The translations under genes were made by a program, and so were the position numbers. This document shows, one piece after another, positions 25,660 to 32,105 of a stretch of DNA of 48,398 nt. The stretch's first letter is position 1. Every line of letters begins with the position of its first letter. This stretch comes from a virus. The stretch is taken from IMG/VR virus record IMGVR_UViG_3300021375_000044, positions 1-48,398 of that record; one strand, written 5' to 3'. A model generated the notes under the pieces. That model made no database searches, was not told where the DNA came from, and worked only from the letters and a program-made list of their open reading frames with translations.

Positions 25660-26288
25660 TGTATAATCTCCTTCTTTGGGTATGCTTCAGTGCCATAACG
25701 TAGGCACTTGGTTAATAATCTTTTGTCTTTCTTGTTGCCATGCATGTACACATAGCGATGCTTAGCTGATCTGTAGACACGCTTACTCCTGTCACCTGCA
25801 TGGTGTCTAGGATGTTTGCCATTCACTGTAGCTATGTCAGTGCGAGGCTTGGTTGCACCAGTGTATAACCAATTGGTTGCTTGGTATACGTAGCCTACAT
25901 GATCGTGTGCTGTATCAGCATAGCTTACTAATACCTTAGGCTTGGGTAGTAATGCAATAGATCTAGCTACAAGTAAGCTTGCCTCGTTAGGCCTGTTGTT
26001 TACTAGCACTACCCTGTTAAGCTCTAATACTTTAGACTTGTGTTCCTCACCACACACACCCTTGCACAACCAAGGTGAAGCAGGTGAGCCGAAGGTACAT
26101 ATACCTTGTAGTCCTTCCATACCTCTATACAAACCGAAGGCATACGATACGGAAGGCATACGTCTAGCGTAGTGTACGTTGAGTATGAGATCCTTTGTGT
26201 CTTCGTAGGCTATAGGTATCACGAAATAGTTGTGGCTGTAGTGCATGTTATCTGGGCCAACTCCATGTAACTTAATCAAGTTGCTCAT
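25656..26288 (-). CDS. Mom-like adenine modification protein
   Basis: A 210-residue protein matching the Mom family pattern as I know it: LILNVHYARRMP (HY motif), YAFGLYRGMEGLQGI, TFGSPAS, LELNRVVLVNN, PNEASLLVARSI, then VLVSYADTAHDHVGYVYQAT followed by NWLYTG. The Lys/Arg-rich C-terminus (KHRYVYMHGNKKDKRLL) is also usual. Mu Mom is a GNAT-fold enzyme that converts adenines to a methylcarbamoyl form and blocks many restriction enzymes. The expected role is protection of phage DNA. It lies in the early operon beside small unknown genes. Confidence 0.75.
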   Translation of the reverse strand: MSNLIKLHGVGPDNMHYSHNYFVIPIAYEDTKDLILNVHYARRMPSVSYAFGLYRGMEGLQGICTFGSPASPWLCKGVCGEEHKSKVLELNRVVLVNNRPNEASLLVARSIALLPKPKVLVSYADTAHDHVGYVYQATNWLYTGATKPRTDIATVNGKHPRHHAGDRSKRVYRSAKHRYVYMHGNKKDKRLLTKCLRYGTEAYPKKEIIQ

Positions 26289-26487
26289 TAATCATACGAT
26301 TAACCTCCTCGATAGATTCTTCTACGTGCCAACCTCCATTGTTGTGTAGTCCATCCATGATTACAGTAGTATTCTCGTTTGCTCTGGATCTGTGTTCGCT
26401 CATCCTTTGATACACAGTAAAGTTTCCTGCGAGATACATATCTAGAGGTGAACCTCCATGCTTATTCGTTAAGTGTAATTTAATCAT
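26272..26487 (-). CDS. FlbD-like small protein
   Basis: A 71-residue protein. MIKLHLTNKHGGSPLDMYL, then NTTVIMDGLHNNGGWHVEES and IEEVNRMI, match the pattern of FlbD-like phage proteins (MIKLT...I...TxV......V.ES.EEV...I). Function of phage members is unknown. It overlaps both neighbours. Confidence 0.7.
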   Translation of the reverse strand: MIKLHLTNKHGGSPLDMYLAGNFTVYQRMSEHRSRANENTTVIMDGLHNNGGWHVEESIEEVNRMINEQLD

Positions 26488-26702
26488 CTTGTTGTCCTCT
26501 CTTTAACCCATAACCTCTTAAGGATATTCTGTTTACCACCCTTAGCTCCGGTTATTTGTCTGTTCTTTTGTTGTGTCCACTGATCACCCTCTTTATAGGT
26601 TCTCATGTTGAATACTTCACGCATCCTTTTGTTCTCCTCCTTGCATACAGATGCATGAGCTAGTCTTAGTCTATCTTGTACGTCTAAGTTAAGCTTCATC
26701 AT
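26484..26702 (-). CDS. Small basic early protein
   Basis: A 72-residue Arg/Lys-rich product from tandem ATGs at 26702/26699, preceded by GGGAGAGG. VKERTTR is the C-terminus. It contains NRQITGAKGGKQNILKRL, a basic helix that could bind nucleic acid. No family recognised. Confidence 0.7.
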   Translation of the reverse strand: MMKLNLDVQDRLRLAHASVCKEENKRMREVFNMRTYKEGDQWTQQKNRQITGAKGGKQNILKRLWVKERTTR

Positions 26703-26865
26703 CCTCTCCCTTCTTACCTACTATGGCTATAGTATCTTTGTCAATCCGGTGAATAGCTACAGCCTCACAGAATAGTAGTGCTCCATTAGTTTCTGTATGT
26801 ACTAGCACCCTGTTGTCTAGCTGATAATGCCTAAGCATGTGTATTATTAATTCATTAACTGTCAT
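26689..26865 (-). CDS. Hypothetical 58-residue protein
   Basis: Starts MTVNELIIHMLRHYQLDNRV and ends GKKGEDDEA. A helix followed by beta strands (VLVHTETNGALLF, AIHRIDKDTIAIVG) suggests a compact alpha/beta fold. The ATG overlaps the end of the upstream gene and AGGAGGAC lies ahead of it. Confidence 0.7.
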   Translation of the reverse strand: MTVNELIIHMLRHYQLDNRVLVHTETNGALLFCEAVAIHRIDKDTIAIVGKKGEDDEA

Positions 26866-26995
26866 CTTCGTCGTCCTCCTCTGACTCTTCTATGTTAGAA
26901 AAGCATACTACTATGTTACCATCTCCGTGATCCTCAATGTCCATGAAGGAAGCCTCGCCATTGTAAAGCCACTCGTAAAACTCTGATCGTTTCAT
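26855..26995 (-). CDS. Hypothetical acidic 46-residue protein
   Basis: Starts MKRSEFYEWLYNGEASFMDI and ends in a run of Glu/Asp (EESEEDDEDDS), then TAA. The acidic tail is encoded by the same bases that give the SD of the next gene. Function unknown. Confidence 0.65.
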   Translation of the reverse strand: MKRSEFYEWLYNGEASFMDIEDHGDGNIVVCFSNIEESEEDDEDDS

Positions 26996-26998
26996 CTG

Positions 26999-27247
26999 TT
27001 AGTCCTCCATTCCACTTACTACTACGTAGATAACATCCTTGTATAACTCAGGTGACAGATCTAACTGCCGTAAATTATACAACGTATACAATAGCTTATC
27101 AGTAAGTGTTAAGATCTTATGATACATAACTATGATAGCTTTACCAAAGTCCCTGTTGTACGTGTCCTCTAAGTAGAAGATCTTCTCGTCTAACGCTTCG
27201 TTGAGATAGTTTACCATCACTTCATTTGTTGGTGTTATCATTTCCAT
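26999..27247 (-). CDS. Hypothetical helical early protein
   Basis: An 82-residue protein, mainly two helices (EVMVNYLNEALDEKIFYLED, AIIVMYHKILTLTDKLLYTL). SD-like GGAAATG context and a one-base overlap with the upstream gene. No family recognised. Confidence 0.7.
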   Translation of the reverse strand: MEMITPTNEVMVNYLNEALDEKIFYLEDTYNRDFGKAIIVMYHKILTLTDKLLYTLYNLRQLDLSPELYKDVIYVVVSGMED

Positions 27248-27429
27248 TAGTCATTCTCCTTTATATAACAATGCTTTAACTCGTTTGTATCTAAAGCACC
27301 TGTAAAACCATTGCTCTCATAGGTAATGACTATTACATCACTATCCCAATGTACCTTGTACCCATCATTAGTCCAACGCACATTCTTACCTTTAGCCAAT
27401 GCTTTAGTAAGTTCTCTTAACAACATCAT
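27247..27429 (-). CDS. Hypothetical 60-residue protein
   Basis: Opens MMLLRELTKALAKGKNVRWT and continues NDGYKVHWDSDVIVITYESN. A helix followed by a beta meander. GGAGA lies ahead of the tandem ATG. Short proteins of this type are frequent in marine phage early regions; role unknown. Confidence 0.7.
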   Translation of the reverse strand: MMLLRELTKALAKGKNVRWTNDGYKVHWDSDVIVITYESNGFTGALDTNELKHCYIKEND

Positions 27430-27437
27430 TCATTCTC

Positions 27438-27581
27438 CTAGTCTCTATTACCGATTATTGGCGAGTAGCCATGTTCAACATATTTGTCAGATAAGTCTGA
27501 TGCTTCTTGGTATGTTAACCAATCGTCATTTACTTGCTTGCCATCTACCCAAACACTATATGCTTTTCTTGTATCACTCAT
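27438..27581 (-). CDS. Hypothetical 47-residue protein
   Basis: Starts MSDTRKAYSVWVDGKQVNDD and ends PIIGNRD. The central helix EASDLSDKYVEHGYSP follows a beta hairpin, a layout seen in many phage micro-proteins. ATG overlaps the upstream TGA and GGAG lies before it. Confidence 0.65.
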   Translation of the reverse strand: MSDTRKAYSVWVDGKQVNDDWLTYQEASDLSDKYVEHGYSPIIGNRD

Positions 27582-27808
27582 TGTTCATTCTCCTCTTCAA
27601 ATTTAGCTAACGCTTTACGGCATACGATGTCGCCTATCCACGCAGTCTTCTGTGTATTGTCATAGTCAAAGGCTATGCCTTGCATCTCGCCTGTCTTGAG
27701 GTCTAGCTCTATCTCTTCTACGTCTATCTCCCACTCGTCATCACCTAAGTATAGATATACTCGTGTGTCTATATGACTAGCGTATTTAGTTGTTGCTATG
27801 TGTGTCAT
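27578..27808 (-). CDS. Hypothetical acidic early protein
   Basis: A 76-residue beta-rich acidic product (RVYLYLGDDEWEIDVEEIEL). It starts inside the 3' end of the upstream gene (23-base overlap) with GGAGA ahead of it. Function unknown. Confidence 0.7.
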   Translation of the reverse strand: MTHIATTKYASHIDTRVYLYLGDDEWEIDVEEIELDLKTGEMQGIAFDYDNTQKTAWIGDIVCRKALAKFEEENEQ

Positions 27809-28031
27809 CAGTAATCTCCTTTGCTTCCTTGAGTATGTACAGATTGCTTTGTGCCTCTACTATATCTGCCTTAGTCCATAGCCTGTCATCAGCACACTCC
27901 CTGTCATCTGATGATGGCCTGAGAGGATGCGTTACATATACTTCATAGCCCTCTCTCAAACCTTGGGTTGCTATGTACATGTCATACGTTTGTATCTCTT
28001 GTGTACCGTCATCTTTATCTACGATCTTCAT
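27786..28031 (-). CDS. Hypothetical early protein
   Basis: An 81-residue acidic product, MKIVDKDDGTQEIQTYDMYI onward. The DRECADDRLWTKADIVEAQ segment is distinctive, but I do not know the family. It begins one base after the next upstream gene ends. Confidence 0.7.
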   Translation of the reverse strand: MKIVDKDDGTQEIQTYDMYIATQGLREGYEVYVTHPLRPSSDDRECADDRLWTKADIVEAQSNLYILKEAKEITDDTHSNN

Positions 28032-28032
28032 A

Positions 28033-28647
28033 TTATATCTCCATGATTGCTGTTACGTGATAGGCTGACACCGCATCACCTGTAGGTAGGGAAGCATTCA
28101 TGCCACCCTTCTCTGCTACAAAGTTACACCACGTATCCCACCAGTGCTTAGCACCTGACACCTGACACAACTCTATGTACTTACGGATCTTCTTGAGCCT
28201 AAGCTCAGGCTTGATTGTCTTGCTAACTTTTAGTGCAGTCTCAGACATGCCAAGCATACGCACGTTGTGCCTGTCGAGACACGCCACGTTGAAGCCACAC
28301 ATCTGAGCTATGAACCCTGCCTTGACCATGCCTATGGATGGTATCCGCATGAATAGATCTACTACAGCCTGACCTGCATCCACACTGTCCACACCCATAG
28401 TCTCACGGATGTTTACCATCAGGGCATGTAGCTCCTGCTTATGTTGTTGGGCATACAGTATACCCTTAGCTTTGGCACTCGATACCCACTTAGAGTGGAT
28501 GCCTTCCTGCTTTATAGATGCACGTTGAGTATGCACTCTGGATAGGGGCATGTTGATAGTGCATAGAGTAAACTCTATTGTGTCATACAAACCATCTGGT
28601 GATGATATGCTATGATCGGTTATGATTGTGCAGTCACGTTGATACAT
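28033..28647 (-). CDS. HhH-GPD-like (DNA glycosylase-fold) protein
   Basis: The ATG at 28647 is preferred: GGAG lies 9 bases upstream, whereas the ATG at 28662 has no SD. The 204-residue product contains DLFMRIPSIGMVKAGFIAQM, a helix-hairpin-helix, followed by GFNVACLDRHNVRMLGM. The Asp of CLDRHNV sits where endonuclease III-type glycosylases carry the catalytic Asp (VDTHVxR). I recall related unannotated proteins in marine phages. A base-excision or modified-base-sensing role is plausible but unproven. The first palindromic site stands immediately upstream. Confidence 0.65.
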   Translation of the reverse strand: MYQRDCTIITDHSISSPDGLYDTIEFTLCTINMPLSRVHTQRASIKQEGIHSKWVSSAKAKGILYAQQHKQELHALMVNIRETMGVDSVDAGQAVVDLFMRIPSIGMVKAGFIAQMCGFNVACLDRHNVRMLGMSETALKVSKTIKPELRLKKIRKYIELCQVSGAKHWWDTWCNFVAEKGGMNASLPTGDAVSAYHVTAIMEI

Positions 28648-28668
28648 TGTGATAGTCTCCATTGTTGT

Positions 28669-28690
28669 GTCGTCGGACGATCCGACAACG
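28669..28690. promoter_or_regulatory. Palindromic early-region site 1
   Basis: The core GTCGGACGATCCGAC is at 28672-28686: 6-bp arms GTCGGA/TCCGAC around CGA. Sites 1-4 are identical over 22 bp. On the minus strand it is preceded by TATAAGTAATC, overlapping the stop of the upstream gene, and followed 8 bases later by the GGAG of the HhH gene. It could be an operator at a start site or an RNA hairpin in the leader (9 pairs, one G-U). Confidence 0.8.
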
Positions 28691-28691
28691 A

Positions 28692-28868
28692 TTACTTATA
28701 TGTAAATATAAATTCTTTGAGGGTAGCATCATCAGCGTTGCGATAATATTCCCACATGTCATCAGCTACTAAGCGTCTGAGTACAGAATGATCTTGCTTG
28801 TCTACCCAGTCTATGATGGCTTGCTCAATAAGATCTTCTTTCTTCTTTTTAATACCTATAGTACCCAT
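28692..28868 (-). CDS. Hypothetical 58-residue protein
   Basis: Starts MGTIGIKKKKEDLIEQAIID and ends KEFIFTYK. A basic N-terminus, then amphipathic helices with WVDKQDHSVLRRLVADDMW. The TAA stop abuts palindromic site 1, so the gene closes the upstream transcription segment. Family unknown. Confidence 0.7.
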   Translation of the reverse strand: MGTIGIKKKKEDLIEQAIIDWVDKQDHSVLRRLVADDMWEYYRNADDATLKEFIFTYK

Positions 28869-28881
28869 TTGTCAATCCCTC

Positions 28882-29085
28882 CTACTGCCAATGGTGTGTC
28901 CAGTGATAGTCAAGTATAGCTTCCATAGCTTTATCCCAACCTGTTACGTCATGCATAGTGAAGCAGTCACAGTTGTACTTCTCCCTAAACCTATGGTCAT
29001 TCTCGAATACATTGAAGGTAGCCTTACCATTCCATGTGTATGCATGACCGCCTATTAATATCTCTACGTCTAATGGTTTAATCAT
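28882..29085 (-). CDS. Hypothetical 67-residue protein
   Basis: ATG 29085 is chosen (MIKPLDVEILIGGHAYTWNG) because it overlaps the upstream stop as ATGA; longer upstream extensions overlap the zinc-ribbon gene throughout. One Cys pair (YNCDCFTMH). The C-terminus is His/Trp-rich (DYHWTHHWQ). No family recognised. Confidence 0.7.
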   Translation of the reverse strand: MIKPLDVEILIGGHAYTWNGKATFNVFENDHRFREKYNCDCFTMHDVTGWDKAMEAILDYHWTHHWQ

Positions 29086-29282
29086 TTCTCTTCTCCTATT
29101 TCTTTTAAGTAATGGTACAAGAAGTACTCCGGTATCTCTACCGTTGTACTCCTGTAGTCGCACTCCAAACATCTGCGGCTTCGTCGCCTCGTTAGAATGC
29201 CATTCCTAGTTAAGTGTTCTCGTGTCTCATACACCTTCATCTTCTTGATACAGGTAGGGCATACTTCTACTACGTGTTCCAT
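29082..29282 (-). CDS. Zinc-ribbon protein with Arg patch
   Basis: A 66-residue protein with CPTC (8-11) and CLEC (38-41), and RRRSRR directly before the second pair. The layout is like the zinc ribbon of NrdR or other nucleic-acid-binding ribbons. It could bind DNA or RNA. The lack of an ATP-cone domain excludes NrdR itself. Confidence 0.75.
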   Translation of the reverse strand: MEHVVEVCPTCIKKMKVYETREHLTRNGILTRRRSRRCLECDYRSTTVEIPEYFLYHYLKEIGEEK

Positions 29283-29283
29283 G

Positions 29284-29628
29284 CTAGAAGTTACCGAACT
29301 CTATGTTTCTAGCTACAACCCTACCATCATTCTTGATGTGACCATTGCTTATGTCTATGATGTAGTGTCCGTTGTCCCACTCTTCTTTGTACTTCTCCAT
29401 AGCAGGACGTACACCTACAGACAGACCACCTTCCACCTTGCTACAGATGTGAGCTATCAGTCTAGCTGTAGCATAGCTAACATCAGACTTACGCATTTTA
29501 GATGATGCACCTCTTACGAGTTGTGTCACAGTGTTGGGGCTACCATTCCAGTGTAGGTATATGTAGCACTCTGATTCCTTGCCTGTGTAGTTGTCGCTTA
29601 TTACTTCAAGTGTTGCTCTATTTCCCAT
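29284..29628 (-). CDS. Conserved marine-phage protein, unknown
   Basis: A 114-residue protein. MGNRATLEVISD, then CYIYLHWNGSPNTV, resembles a family I have seen in marine phages opening MGNR...YLHWNGSP. Central helix SYATARLIAHICSKVEGG; beta-rich end. Function unknown. Confidence 0.75.
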   Translation of the reverse strand: MGNRATLEVISDNYTGKESECYIYLHWNGSPNTVTQLVRGASSKMRKSDVSYATARLIAHICSKVEGGLSVGVRPAMEKYKEEWDNGHYIIDISNGHIKNDGRVVARNIEFGNF

Positions 29629-29891
29629 TAGTTATCTCCTCTATATCCTGCAGGTAAAGTTGGATCTAAGTGATCCTTGATGATAGTCTCCATGTCCTCA
29701 ATAGCTTTGTCTATCTCGGTACGCTTGTACTTCACGCCACTAATCTGTGAAGCTTTAGCCATTAGTTTAGTCTTAGTCAGATGACGTGCCGGCTTGAGGC
29801 CAATACGTATCATCTTGAGTGCCGCTTTGAGGAACACTGCTTGCACCTCATCACGTCCGGGATCTTCTACTGTAAAGTGTGTGTCTTTCAT
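29628..29891 (-). CDS. Hypothetical basic early protein
   Basis: An 87-residue basic helical product (FLKAALKMIRIGLKPARHLT, KTKLMAKASQISGVKYKRTE). Possibly nucleic-acid binding. GGAGAATAAC precedes the ATG. No family recognised. Confidence 0.7.
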   Translation of the reverse strand: MKDTHFTVEDPGRDEVQAVFLKAALKMIRIGLKPARHLTKTKLMAKASQISGVKYKRTEIDKAIEDMETIIKDHLDPTLPAGYRGDN

Positions 29892-29894
29892 TTG

Positions 29895-30221
29895 TTATTC
29901 TCCTTTACATTTACTACTAAATGAAACAGAGGTAATCTTTTCTAGAACTACAGTATACATCCCAAGGTAATCACCATCTTTATCTTTATTGCCGTTTTTA
30001 TCTTCTAGCCTGTCACAATCTACATAGTTATAATCTTCATATGCTTCATAATCAGGGGTACTACCTAAGAATTCTTCTAGTTCTGCTTTGGCAAGGTCAA
30101 TAGTTTCAAAGTGTCCTAATGTGAAACCGTGAGTGTTATAATAATGTTCGTCATAACCTTCAGTATCATCACTCCATTTATATATTGACCCATCTTCTAC
30201 AGTTAATTTATAATTAGTCAT
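29895..30221 (-). CDS. Hypothetical acidic early protein
   Basis: Start set at ATG 30221 (MTNYKLTVEDGSIYKWSDD), which has AGGAG upstream; the longer frame would begin inside palindromic site 2. The 108-residue product is Tyr/Asp-rich with a duplicated-looking acidic helix (AKAELEEFLGSTPDYEAYED). First gene after site 2. Function unknown. Confidence 0.7.
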   Translation of the reverse strand: MTNYKLTVEDGSIYKWSDDTEGYDEHYYNTHGFTLGHFETIDLAKAELEEFLGSTPDYEAYEDYNYVDCDRLEDKNGNKDKDGDYLGMYTVVLEKITSVSFSSKCKGE

Positions 30222-30249
30222 TTTGTATTCTCCTATTGTTTGTGTCACC

Positions 30250-30271
30250 GTCGTCGGACGATCCGACAACG
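30250..30271. promoter_or_regulatory. Palindromic early-region site 2
   Basis: Core GTCGGACGATCCGAC at 30253-30267, identical to site 1 across 22 bp. On the minus strand it is preceded by TATAACTAATC, nearly the same as TATAAGTAATC at site 1, and followed 16 bases later by GGAG of the gene starting at 30221. It is intergenic. Confidence 0.8.
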
Positions 30272-30281
30272 ATTAGTTATA

Positions 30282-30596
30282 CTAAACCCATTCAGTTAGT
30301 TCTACCCCATCAGGTACAGTAATGCCGTACTGTTCTTCGAACAAAGGGTCAGCTTGCTTGAGTGTCATATTTCTTAACACCTCACGTATATAGCTATCAC
30401 CCATGTCAAAAGATCCATACGTATGGTCAGACTTAACAGCCACAAACCATCTAGCGAATCGGTTCTTCTCTTCATTAGCCGGTGTTTGGTACGTCTTAAG
30501 CAATCGTACCTCAGTGTCACCGAATGCACCGAAGCCCTGCCATATAGCATAAGGGTTCTCTTTAGTGCGTGATTTTCCTAGTAAATTCTTAGCCAT
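30282..30596 (-). CDS. Hypothetical early protein
   Basis: A 104-residue product (MAKNLLGKSRTKENPYAIWQ; IWQGFGAFGDTEVRLLKTYQ). Looks like a small mixed alpha/beta protein with several aromatic residues. It overlaps the upstream gene by 8 bases and ends just before site 2. Confidence 0.75.
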   Translation of the reverse strand: MAKNLLGKSRTKENPYAIWQGFGAFGDTEVRLLKTYQTPANEEKNRFARWFVAVKSDHTYGSFDMGDSYIREVLRNMTLKQADPLFEEQYGITVPDGVELTEWV

Positions 30597-30771
30597 TCTG
30601 CATCTCCTTTAAGTGTTCCATAGTTATTCTACAAGCCAAGTTCCAAGCCATCATAGAATATGTGTAAGCGACAATTCTTTCTTCCGTATTCAGCCTATCT
30701 ATGATAGCTATAAAATCTTCCATGCTATCTGGTGTGTGTACCAATCCAGTTGGTTCAATAGGGTTATTCAT
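30589..30771 (-). CDS. Hypothetical 60-residue protein
   Basis: MNNPIEPTGLVHTPDSMEDF onward, mostly helical with WNLACRITMEHLKEM near the end. ATG overlaps the upstream stop by 8 bases; GGAG lies ahead. First complete gene after site 3. Unknown function. Confidence 0.7.
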   Translation of the reverse strand: MNNPIEPTGLVHTPDSMEDFIAIIDRLNTEERIVAYTYSMMAWNLACRITMEHLKEMQNG

Positions 30772-30967
30772 TATTAGTCTCCGTTGTTAGTGTCGTCGGA
30801 CGATCCGACAACGATTTAATATTTGTCTTACTATCAAGGCCGATCCCATCTCGTTTGTCAATGGCTCTGGTTCTGTTCATCGACAACATCTGCCTATGCC
30901 ATGTGCTACGCCATCGCTTGTCGCCACGTCTGGCTAGTCGGTCACGTTTTGACACCCCATACGTCAT
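30764..30967 (-). CDS. Small Arg-rich protein containing site 3
   Basis: A 67-residue very basic product (DRLARRGDKRWRSTWHRQML). AAGGA lies before its ATG and ATGA coupling joins it to the upstream gene. Palindromic site 3 lies in its last codons, where it encodes LSDRPTT. That makes this the one site inside a gene. It may be nucleic-acid binding; family unknown. Confidence 0.65.
   Translation of the reverse strand: MTYGVSKRDRLARRGDKRWRSTWHRQMLSMNRTRAIDKRDGIGLDSKTNIKSLSDRPTTLTTETNNE
30792..30813. promoter_or_regulatory. Palindromic early-region site 3
   Basis: Core GTCGGACGATCCGAC at 30795-30809, 22-bp match to sites 1, 2 and 4. On the minus strand it is preceded by AATATTAAATC and followed 9 bases later by GGAG for the gene at 30771. 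It lies within the 3' end of the Arg-rich gene, so the conservation is not explained by that protein. Confidence 0.8.
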
Positions 30968-31266
30968 GATAGATCCTTATATTTAATGAAGCGAGGGAAG
31001 GCTTCTTTGTAAACGCCATGCTCTTTGTAATACTCTTCATTGTCTTTCCAATGCTTGTAAGCACCTGCCTCTATGTCAAATGTCATCACATCACGTAGGC
31101 CATACTTCACACCTAAGAAGAAAGCATCAAAGCATTTATAATTATAGTGATACTTGTACTTTTCAAAGCTTTCATCTGGCTCTCCAGTAATCCTATAAAA
31201 TCCTGCTTTGATGTGATCAAAGATAGACCCCATGTCTTGAACAAATTGTTCATCTCCTATTCGCAT
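30964..31266 (-). CDS. Hypothetical early protein
   Basis: A 100-residue product, MRIGDEQFVQDMGSIFDHIK, then FEKYKYHYNYKCFDAFFLGV, rich in Phe, Tyr and Lys. AGGAG lies before the ATG. First gene after site 4 and the terminator upstream of it. No family recognised. Confidence 0.75.
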   Translation of the reverse strand: MRIGDEQFVQDMGSIFDHIKAGFYRITGEPDESFEKYKYHYNYKCFDAFFLGVKYGLRDVMTFDIEAGAYKHWKDNEEYYKEHGVYKEAFPRFIKYKDLS

Positions 31267-31295
31267 TTTAATCTCCTATTTAACTACGTTAAGTC

Positions 31296-31317
31296 GTCGT
31301 CGGACGATCCGACAACG
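31296..31317. promoter_or_regulatory. Palindromic early-region site 4
   Basis: Core GTCGGACGATCCGAC at 31299-31313, 22-bp identical to the other three. It stands between the terminator after the candidate regulator gene and the next gene (ATG 31266), with AGGAG 19 bases downstream on the minus strand. Upstream context AAAACGTTG differs slightly from sites 1-3. Confidence 0.8.
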
Positions 31318-31323
31318 TTTTAC

Positions 31324-31340
31324 TGTTTGTATTACAAACA
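31324..31340. promoter_or_regulatory. Separate 17-bp palindrome
   Basis: TGTTTGTATTACAAACA has perfect 8-bp arms around one central base. It sits 7 bases from site 4, between that site and the terminator hairpin. Size and symmetry fit a repressor operator; no second copy was noticed. Confidence 0.5.
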
Positions 31341-31362
31341 AAAACAAGCCCCGTAGGGCTTG
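31338..31362 (-). terminator. Rho-independent terminator after the regulator-like gene
   Basis: On the minus strand CAAGCCC pairs with GGGCTTG around a 4-base loop and is followed by TTTTTGTTTG. It ends (or attenuates) the transcript of the gene at 31398-31991, so genes below need a new promoter or readthrough, consistent with a function for site 4. Confidence 0.7.
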
Positions 31363-31397
31363 CAATAAGATGTGAAGTAAGCTTCGAAGGGCTTAAG

Positions 31398-31991
31398 TTA
31401 TGATTTCTTGTAGAGCTTTGTAAGCTCTTTAGTGAAGGTAGCTTTGCTAAACCCTGCCTCGGTCATGATCTGATGTACTAGCTTTGCTAGGTCAAGTTCA
31501 GTCTTAGGTTTCGGTATAGCTTTGCTATTGTCTTGCTTCGGTTCAGCTTTAGCTGTTGAGGCTTTCTTTCCTTTGGAAACATTACCTGCTGAACCAACCT
31601 TAGTCTTGGGTTGGTCTGAAGCTTTGACCCTCTTTCTGATGGCTGATACTCCTAGAGTATCGAAGAGACCGTTCTTGTTTAACTTCTGGATCTTGATCCA
31701 GTTAGCGGCGATGAAGATCGTATCTGATCTGTCTTGCTTTGATATTCCAGCTAAAGCTGAAGAGGCTATAGCCTTACCGAAAGATATATTATCTTTATGC
31801 AAACTACGAACTTGTAACAGTATGTTACCCAATTCTCTGTAGTAGTCCAGTTGTTGCTCTTGCAACAAGTATAACTTGTCATAGATCTTTGCGCCATGAT
31901 CAAGAGCTTCAGTTATACTGAAGGTACTTTTACCCAGTTTCACTGTACCTGAAACTTCGATTTGTGCTTTTAACTTCGTTACATTAGTCAT
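31398..31991 (-). CDS. Candidate early regulator (DUF3102-like DNA-binding region)
   Basis: Start set at ATG 31991 (MTNVTKLKAQIEVSG); the longer frame adds a non-conserved hydrophobic stretch. In the 197-residue product, DYYRELGNILLQVRSLHK plus FGKAIASSALAGISKQDRSD and IFIAANWIKIQKL resemble DUF3102-type proteins (LGxxLLxVRxxH..F..WL...GIS..TA...). That fold is a ParB-type helix-turn-helix. A Lys/Ala-rich linker and a C-terminal helical domain (HQIMTEAGFSKATFTKEL) follow. As the first leftward gene with its own terminator, it may bind the palindromic sites; not demonstrated. Confidence 0.7.
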   Translation of the reverse strand: MTNVTKLKAQIEVSGTVKLGKSTFSITEALDHGAKIYDKLYLLQEQQLDYYRELGNILLQVRSLHKDNISFGKAIASSALAGISKQDRSDTIFIAANWIKIQKLNKNGLFDTLGVSAIRKRVKASDQPKTKVGSAGNVSKGKKASTAKAEPKQDNSKAIPKPKTELDLAKLVHQIMTEAGFSKATFTKELTKLYKKS

Positions 31992-32037
31992 ATCAATCTC
32001 CGATTGTAGTTGGCTTGATTGCCGATTTGATGAGACC

Positions 32038-32066
32038 AATAGGACAGATGCCAAACAAATTGTCAA
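32038..32066 (-). promoter_or_regulatory. Possible leftward early promoter
   Basis: On the minus strand a perfect TTGACA (32066-32061) is followed, 17 bases on, by CCTATT, a weak -10. It is 45 bases or so before the ATG at 31991. A competing candidate is a perfect TATAAT on the minus strand at 32251-32246, but without a good -35. Confidence 0.4.
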
Positions 32067-32105
32067 CAACTTTTGGTGTGCATTATGCGCAAGGAAAAGC
32101 GGAGA

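Noticed and set aside
30222-30269. N-terminal extension of the gene at 29895-30221 starting inside site 2
   Set aside because: It would start within the palindrome, which has the same sequence at three other places in different frames. The ATG at 30221 has a good SD.
31412-31428. Perfect hairpin AGAGCTT/AAGCTCT as a terminator
   Set aside because: It lies inside the C-terminal codons of the regulator-like gene and has no U-tract; the true terminator is at 31338-31362.
31992-32069. Upstream extension of the regulator-like gene
   Set aside because: It covers a possible promoter (TTGACA at 32061-32066) and encodes a non-typical hydrophobic stretch; ATG 31991 is a better start.
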